Below are positions 59,486 to 64,000 of a stretch of 64,000 nt of DNA, piece by piece. Within the stretch, counting starts at the first letter, position 1. Every line of letters starts with the position of its first letter. Position numbers and translations under genes: made by a program. The notes under the pieces were generated by a model, which did not search any database, had not been told where the DNA came from, and saw only the letters and a list, made by a program, of their open reading frames with translations. Source of the stretch: Halopseudomonas xinjiangensis (lineage in GTDB: Bacteria; Pseudomonadota; Gammaproteobacteria; Pseudomonadales; Pseudomonadaceae); NCBI GenBank assembly GCA_011050525.1, contig DRFO01000017.1, positions 1-64,000 on the forward strand, written 5' to 3'.

Positions 59486-60413
59486 CTTGATTCTGCACCA
59501 CTATCCCCAATCACCCTTTGCTGAAAAAGCCCGCCTGATGCTGGGCTTCAAAGGCTTGTCCTGGCATTCCGTGATGATCCCGGCGGTGATGCCAAAACCT
59601 GATCTGACCGCGTTGACAGGCGGTTACCGGCGTACCCCGGTGTTGCAGATCGGTGCAGATATCTATTGTGACACCGCTCTGATGGCACGCCGACTGGAGC
59701 GCGAGAAGGCTACGCCTGCGCTGTTCCCCGAGGGGCGCGAAGCGGTTGCGGCATCTCTGGCCCAGTTCGCCGATCAGGTTCTGTTTCAACATGGCGTGGC
59801 AATCAATTTCCAGCCCAAGGGGCTCGCATCACGATTCGCCGGCATGCCGGAAGCGGTGGTGAAGGGATTTATTGCTGATCGCCAAGCGCTTTTTTCCGGT
59901 GGTGCGGCAAGCCGTCTGGATACCAGCGTAGCGCTGTCCCAGTGGCCGGCGCTGATGGGGCGTCTGGAAACGCAGTTGCAGCGTAACGGTGAGTTTTTGC
60001 TGGGTGATCAGCCAAGTATTGCTGATCTTGCGCATTACCACCCGCTGTGGTTCGTAGCGAGCAACAAGGCAGTCGCGGACGCGCTGGATAATTATCCGGC
60101 TATCAAGGCCTGGATGGGTCGAATAACGGATCTTGGTCACGGTTCATCTACCGCCATGGAGCCTGCAGAGGCTATACGGATAGCCCGCGAAGCGACACCC
60201 GAAGCGATGGTGAAAGCCAGTTTCAAAAGCCCTGGCGGCCTGACCTCCGGGCAGGCAGTGACCGTGAGCGCCGTGGACTATGGCACAGAGGCGGTGGCCG
60301 GTACGCTGGTGAGTGAAGATAGCGAAGAGCTGGTCATTGCGCGGGAGGACGAGCGCGCCGGACTGGTGCATGTCCATTTCCCCCGCTTCGGATTCAAGAT
60401 CGAAGCAGTGTAA
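59478..60413 (+). CDS. Glutathione S-transferase family protein with extra C-terminal domain
   Basis: A 311-residue protein. The first 80 residues are a thioredoxin-fold GST N-domain ([35 protein letters not shown]). A helical C-domain runs to about residue 230 ([14 protein letters not shown]). About 75 residues then form a Gly/Val-rich probably all-beta module ([25 protein letters not shown] to the end), not found in ordinary GSTs of about 210 residues. Substrate unknown. Confidence 0.83.
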   Translation: MTDLILHHYPQSPFAEKARLMLGFKGLSWHSVMIPAVMPKPDLTALTGGYRRTPVLQIGADIYCDTALMARRLEREKATPALFPEGREAVAASLAQFADQVLFQHGVAINFQPKGLASRFAGMPEAVVKGFIADRQALFSGGAASRLDTSVALSQWPALMGRLETQLQRNGEFLLGDQPSIADLAHYHPLWFVASNKAVADALDNYPAIKAWMGRITDLGHGSSTAMEPAEAIRIAREATPEAMVKASFKSPGGLTSGQAVTVSAVDYGTEAVAGTLVSEDSEELVIAREDERAGLVHVHFPRFGFKIEAV

Positions 60414-60642
60414 TAATCGCGTCGAGTCCAGGCCGGGCATTCTGCATGCCGGCCTGGATCCCGCTTTCTACCCATACCGCCGCTTGTAATTCTGCCCTGA
60501 GGTATTACCATCTGCCACAGCCTGGTGGCGTTGGGTTGCAGGCTTCCAGCACTGCTGCCTGCTTTCGCTTATGCATTTCCTGCAGGTTACGTGAAGTACC
60601 GCATCTGCAGCCTCTGGCTGTGCGGCATCGAAAACGAGGAAC

Positions 60643-61191
60643 ATGGGCTTGATGATTGGCAACCTGCATGGGTTGGTTGGATTACTGTTGATCAGCGGCA
60701 TGTTTCTGGTGCCCTCCGTTTCAGGCAGAACCCTTCCAGCGTCAGATGGAAAACGGGTCGATGCCCAGAAAGTCTGCGTCGGGCCATTGTCAGGGTTTGC
60801 CGACCGGGTGGCTGACACCCGCGCCCTGGACGAAAGTCTCAAGGCTTCATTCATCGATATTGTTTCAGCCTGCAAGTCGGTATATCTGGCTGAGTTGGCC
60901 GCAATTGAAGACGATTTCTCACGGTTGCCGCAACAGTCGCACTGTCGCGAGTTAAGCGGCGAGTTTCGTCAGACGCTGGAGAATTTGAACCAGCTGCAAG
61001 AGGCTGCCCACCAGTTGCCCATCGAGACGGAGCGCGAAAAAAAATCTGCGCTCTCCTTTTTCAGCATGGCAGGCCCTGGCTTGACCAGAGCAGTCAACGA
61101 TCTGTTTTTGCTTCGCTACGGCATCTGCCGCGAAGAAGCCGCTACCTTGGTCGGCATCGAACAGGCTCAATACGGTTATAGTGTGCCCTGA
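60643..61191 (+). CDS. Exported protein of unknown function
   Basis: A 182-residue protein with a signal peptide (LHGLVGLLLISGMFLVPSVSG) and a helical mature domain with four cysteines (KVCVG, SACKS, SHCRE, YGICRE) that could form two disulfides. No family is recognised. GAGGAAC directly precedes the ATG at 60643. The preceding 229 bp hold nothing I can name. It lies 27 nt upstream of the ABC exporter genes, so it may be co-transcribed with them. Confidence 0.6.
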   Translation: MGLMIGNLHGLVGLLLISGMFLVPSVSGRTLPASDGKRVDAQKVCVGPLSGFADRVADTRALDESLKASFIDIVSACKSVYLAELAAIEDDFSRLPQQSHCRELSGEFRQTLENLNQLQEAAHQLPIETEREKKSALSFFSMAGPGLTRAVNDLFLLRYGICREEAATLVGIEQAQYGYSVP

Positions 61192-61218
61192 CCAGTCAGT
61201 TCCTCATTCGGGGGTGTT

Positions 61219-62196
61219 GTGGATCCAATTATCACTGTAAGCAATCTGAACAAAACCTACGCATCCGGATTTCAAGCGCTCAAAAGCATTGATCTAACCA
61301 TCCAGCGCGGGGAAATATTCGCTCTGCTTGGCCCTAACGGCGCAGGCAAGACGACCTTGATAAGCATCATCTGTGGCATCGTCAATGCCACCCAGGGCCA
61401 GGTTACGGTTGATGGTTACGATATCATTCGTGATTATCGAGCAGCCCGGAAAACCATCGGCCTGGTGCCCCAGGAACTGACCAATAACATGTTCGATACC
61501 ATCTGGGCGACCATGAAGCTCAGCCGGGGCCTATTCGGCAAACCGCAGGATGACGCTCACCTGGAAAAGGTGCTGCGCGAGCTTTCACTCTGGGACAAGC
61601 GTAATGAAAAGATCATGACGTTGTCCGGCGGCATGAAGCGCCGCGTGTTGATTGCCAAGGCGCTATCCCACGAGCCCGACGTGCTGTTTCTCGATGAGCC
61701 GACAGCGGGAGTTGACGTGGAATTGCGTCGCGATATGTGGGAAATGGTCAGGAAGCTTCGCGCCAGTGGCGTCACCATCATCCTTACGACCCATTACATC
61801 GAGGAGGCGGAAGAGATGGCTGATCGGATTGGAGTGATCAGCCGGGGTGAAATAATTCTGGTAGACGACAAGGCCGCACTGATGCGCAAGCTGGGTACCA
61901 AACAATTGAGCGTTCATCTACAGCATCAGCTGGAAGCCGTCCCGCCAAGTCTTGCTTATTTGCCCCTCGCGCTGAGCGACGACGGTTTTGCGCTCATTTA
62001 TACCTACGATGCGCTCAAAGAGCAGAACGGTATTGCCGATCTGCTGCGAATACTGGTTCAGGAAAATATCGAATTCAAAGACCTGCATTCCAGCCAGAGT
62101 TCTCTGGAGGACATCTTCGTGGATCTGGTGAATACCAGCGCGCGGCCATCCACTGCGGTGACTGGAACCGCCGCCGCAGTGGAGAGCACGCTATGA
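61219..62196 (+). CDS. ABC-2 exporter ATP-binding subunit
   Basis: A 325-residue ATPase with Walker [11 protein letters not shown], signature [17 protein letters not shown], Walker [14 protein letters not shown] and the H-loop [11 protein letters not shown]. The last 90 residues form the C-terminal extension seen in NodI/DrrA/YadG-type exporters. The start is a GTG at 61219. It overlaps the permease by 4 nt; the substrate is unknown. Confidence 0.92.
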   Translation: MDPIITVSNLNKTYASGFQALKSIDLTIQRGEIFALLGPNGAGKTTLISIICGIVNATQGQVTVDGYDIIRDYRAARKTIGLVPQELTNNMFDTIWATMKLSRGLFGKPQDDAHLEKVLRELSLWDKRNEKIMTLSGGMKRRVLIAKALSHEPDVLFLDEPTAGVDVELRRDMWEMVRKLRASGVTIILTTHYIEEAEEMADRIGVISRGEIILVDDKAALMRKLGTKQLSVHLQHQLEAVPPSLAYLPLALSDDGFALIYTYDALKEQNGIADLLRILVQENIEFKDLHSSQSSLEDIFVDLVNTSARPSTAVTGTAAAVESTL

Positions 62197-62954
62197 ACCT
62201 CTACGGTGTAAAAGCGATCTATCTGTTTGAGTTGTCCCGCCTCAGGCGCACCCTGCTGCAGAGCATCGCCTCTCCAGTCATTTCCACGTCACTTTATTTC
62301 GTCGTGTTCGGTGCTGCCATCGGTTCGCGTATGACCGAGATCGATGGTGTCAGCTACGGGGCCTTTATCATTCCTGGCCTTATCATGCTGATGCTGCTCA
62401 ACGAAAGCATTTCCAATGCGTCGTTTGGGATCTACATGCCACGGTTCACGGGAACCATCTATGAAGTCCTTTCAGCCCCGGTTTCGCCCGCGGAAATCGT
62501 CATTGGGTATGTTGGCGCGGCTGCGACCAAATCGGTAATTCTCGGCCTGCTGATTCTGCTAACCGCGCGCCTGTTCGTGGTCTACGACATTGCGCACCCG
62601 GTCTGGATGCTGGCGTTTCTCACCCTGACTGCCGTGACCTTCAGCCTGTTCGGCTTCATCATCGGCGTATGGGCTGATGGCTTTGAAAAGCTCCAGATCA
62701 TTCCAATGATGATCGTCACGCCACTGGCTTTTTTGGGGGGCAGCTTCTACTCCATCAACATGCTCCCGCCAGTCTGGCAAACGGTAACGTTGTTCAATCC
62801 CGTGGTTTATCTGATAAGCGGCTTCCGCTGGAGTTTTTACGGGGTAGCGGACGTGCATATAGGGATCAGCCTGGCGATGACTCTGGTCTTTCTGGCGGTC
62901 TGCCTTGCCATCGTCTGGTGGATTTTCAGGACGGGCTACAAACTCAAGGACTGA
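62193..62954 (+). CDS. ABC-2 exporter permease subunit
   Basis: A 253-residue inner-membrane protein with six hydrophobic segments. The ABC-2 signature is seen at [42 protein letters not shown]. It pairs with the upstream ATPase (YadG/YadH-like architecture). A 118-bp gap follows. Confidence 0.9.
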   Translation: MNLYGVKAIYLFELSRLRRTLLQSIASPVISTSLYFVVFGAAIGSRMTEIDGVSYGAFIIPGLIMLMLLNESISNASFGIYMPRFTGTIYEVLSAPVSPAEIVIGYVGAAATKSVILGLLILLTARLFVVYDIAHPVWMLAFLTLTAVTFSLFGFIIGVWADGFEKLQIIPMMIVTPLAFLGGSFYSINMLPPVWQTVTLFNPVVYLISGFRWSFYGVADVHIGISLAMTLVFLAVCLAIVWWIFRTGYKLKD

Positions 62955-63072
62955 TCGCTCGTCGCCAAGATTGCCCAACTATTGAACGGCAGGCCAAACC
63001 CCCGGTCTGTTTTACTGAAATGCTCGTTTTAGAGCGTCAGCCATAGTGGGGCAGTTATGAGACAGGTGGATC

Positions 63073-63702
63073 ATGCACTTTCGTGACCGTGCAGCAGCAG
63101 GACAGGAGCTAGCGCAGGCTCTTTCAGAGTTTGCCGGGCGACGGGATGTTGTGCTGATGGCCCTGCCGCGTGGCGGTGTTCCAGTGGCTGCTGAAGTGGC
63201 GCGCGCCCTGGCCCTGCGGCTGGACGTGATCCCAGTGCGCAAGCTAGGCGTACCCGGCCATGAAGAGTGTGCCATGGGGGCCATTGCCCAAGGTGACCTG
63301 TATTTTCTCGATCAGCAGGTCGTGTCCGAGCAGGAGTTGACCGAAACGCAGGTGGACCACGTTATGGCTCAGGAGCAGGCCGAACTGCAACGCCGCTGTC
63401 GCCTTTACCGGTCACAGCGCTCCATACCTGACCTCAGCCGACATACCGTCGTCGTCATAGATGATGGGCTTGCCACCGGCACCACAATGCGGGTCGCCGT
63501 AGCGGCCCTCGAGCAGGCTCACTCCCACGAGATAGTTGTCGCAGTACCTGTGGGCGAAACGGAGACCTGTCGCGAAATCGAAACTATCGTGGGACGGTTA
63601 ATATGTCCCCATCAGCTGTCGCCGTTTTACAGCGTTGGGAGTTGGTACGATGATTTCTCACAGGTGACCGACGCCGAAGTGGTGAAAATGCTGCACCGTT
63701 AA
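63073..63702 (+). CDS. Phosphoribosyltransferase-domain protein
   Basis: A 209-residue type I PRTase-fold protein. The PRPP loop is VVVIDDGLATGTTMRVAV, with an N-terminal ALPRGGVPVAAEVARALALRLDV segment. It differs from upp/hpt by the conserved RKLGVPGHEECAMGAIA block seen in a widespread family commonly adjacent or fused to erythromycin-esterase-like or dienelactone-hydrolase domains. Substrate unknown. Confidence 0.85.
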   Translation: MHFRDRAAAGQELAQALSEFAGRRDVVLMALPRGGVPVAAEVARALALRLDVIPVRKLGVPGHEECAMGAIAQGDLYFLDQQVVSEQELTETQVDHVMAQEQAELQRRCRLYRSQRSIPDLSRHTVVVIDDGLATGTTMRVAVAALEQAHSHEIVVAVPVGETETCREIETIVGRLICPHQLSPFYSVGSWYDDFSQVTDAEVVKMLHR

Positions 63703-63804
63703 CGGCGAAAAGGGGCTTCCCATGGTTGCCGAGCTCTTTAATATCCGGCTACGGGAAAAGAGTCTGCCAGGCTTCTGCATAGCTGACGCGGAGAAGGTAC
63801 ATTC

Positions 63805-64000
63805 ATGAGCGACACAGACGAACGCATTATTCAGGCGATCAACGATTGCGCCATTCCGTTGCAGGGCGACTCCACCGATTACGACCGGATTGTCGAGGCG
63901 TCTCGTGGCAAGAGCTTTGTATTGATTGGCGAGGCCTCCCACGGCACCGAGGATTTCTATAGGCACCGTGCGCTGATCACTCGGCGACTGATCGAGGAGC
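63805..64000 (+). CDS. Erythromycin esterase-like protein, N-terminal part (cut by window end)
   Basis: The ATG at 63805 (GGAGAAGG upstream) opens a frame reading on to FVLIGEASHGTEDFYRHR, the conserved GEASHGT motif of the Ere/succinoglycan-biosynthesis-like family. Full proteins are about 420 residues; only 65 are visible. It follows the phosphoribosyltransferase gene, a frequent pairing. Macrolide hydrolysis cannot be assumed; many members are uncharacterised. Confidence 0.75.
   Translation, partial: MSDTDERIIQAINDCAIPLQGDSTDYDRIVEASRGKSFVLIGEASHGTEDFYRHRALITRRLIEE

Overview
The window looks like a chromosomal segment of a gamma-proteobacterium of the Pseudomonadaceae (Pseudomonas or a close relative such as Halopseudomonas). 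The genus call rests on gene order and protein character, not on a database search. The blocks leuA/psi-rimI-can, ychF-pth-rplY-prs-tRNA-Gln-ispE-lolB-TPR, divergent hemA-prfA-prmC-moeB-murI-pagL-photolyase, hemH, uraA-upp/hpt, gatCAB and mreBCD-maf-rng-yhdP-nitrilase-tldD follow the order I remember from Pseudomonas genomes. Genes are tightly packed with many 4-nt (ATGA) and 8-nt overlaps.

Layout. 1-3.4 kb is an accessory, lipid-related edge: the end of an IS3-family element has cut a hotdog thioesterase gene, followed by an intact PaaI-type thioesterase, a TetR regulator with a candidate operator inside the thioesterase promoter, and a long-chain acyl-CoA ligase. 3.6-8 kb holds a LeuA-type synthase, the DNA polymerase III psi-like protein, RimI, a beta-carbonic anhydrase and an EamA transporter. 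8.1-17 kb is mostly minus-strand housekeeping: tRNA-Met, an MscS channel, a Tudor-like small protein, YchF, Pth, L25, Prs, tRNA-Gln, IspE, LolB and a TPR lipoprotein. 17-22.3 kb runs forward through haem, release-factor, molybdopterin, cell-wall and lipid A genes.

22.4-28.7 kb is the most coherent non-housekeeping unit. A photolyase, a MerR-type regulator with a degenerate cobalamin motif, a DUF523-DUF1722 protein, a Trp-rich small protein, a renalase-like flavoprotein, a DUF2878 membrane protein and a divergent TIGR01777 epimerase lie together. Two of the upstream regions carry the same 27-bp dyad, CTTRTACA-N10-TCTGTATAG, with identical spacing. This is probably a light or photo-oxidative-stress regulon.

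28.7-41 kb carries hemH, a LysE exporter, a 2-hydroxyacid dehydrogenase, a type IV pilus minor-pilin operon (pilV-W-X-Y1-E, with no fimU/fimT or pilY2 visible), uracil/hypoxanthine salvage, and small Pseudomonas-type proteins. 41-43.2 kb is a BetT-like BCCT choline/betaine transporter. Between it and rlpA lies about 550 bp of non-coding DNA with a common palindromic repeat and a degenerate 38-bp tandem array. 43.7-58.6 kb holds gatCAB and the rod-shape/envelope block, where mreC appears to begin at an AUC codon. 58.6-64 kb is a mixed tail: single-domain asparaginase, GIY-YIG nuclease, GST-like protein, a secreted protein, an ABC-2 exporter pair, a phosphoribosyltransferase and the start of an erythromycin-esterase-like gene cut by the window end.
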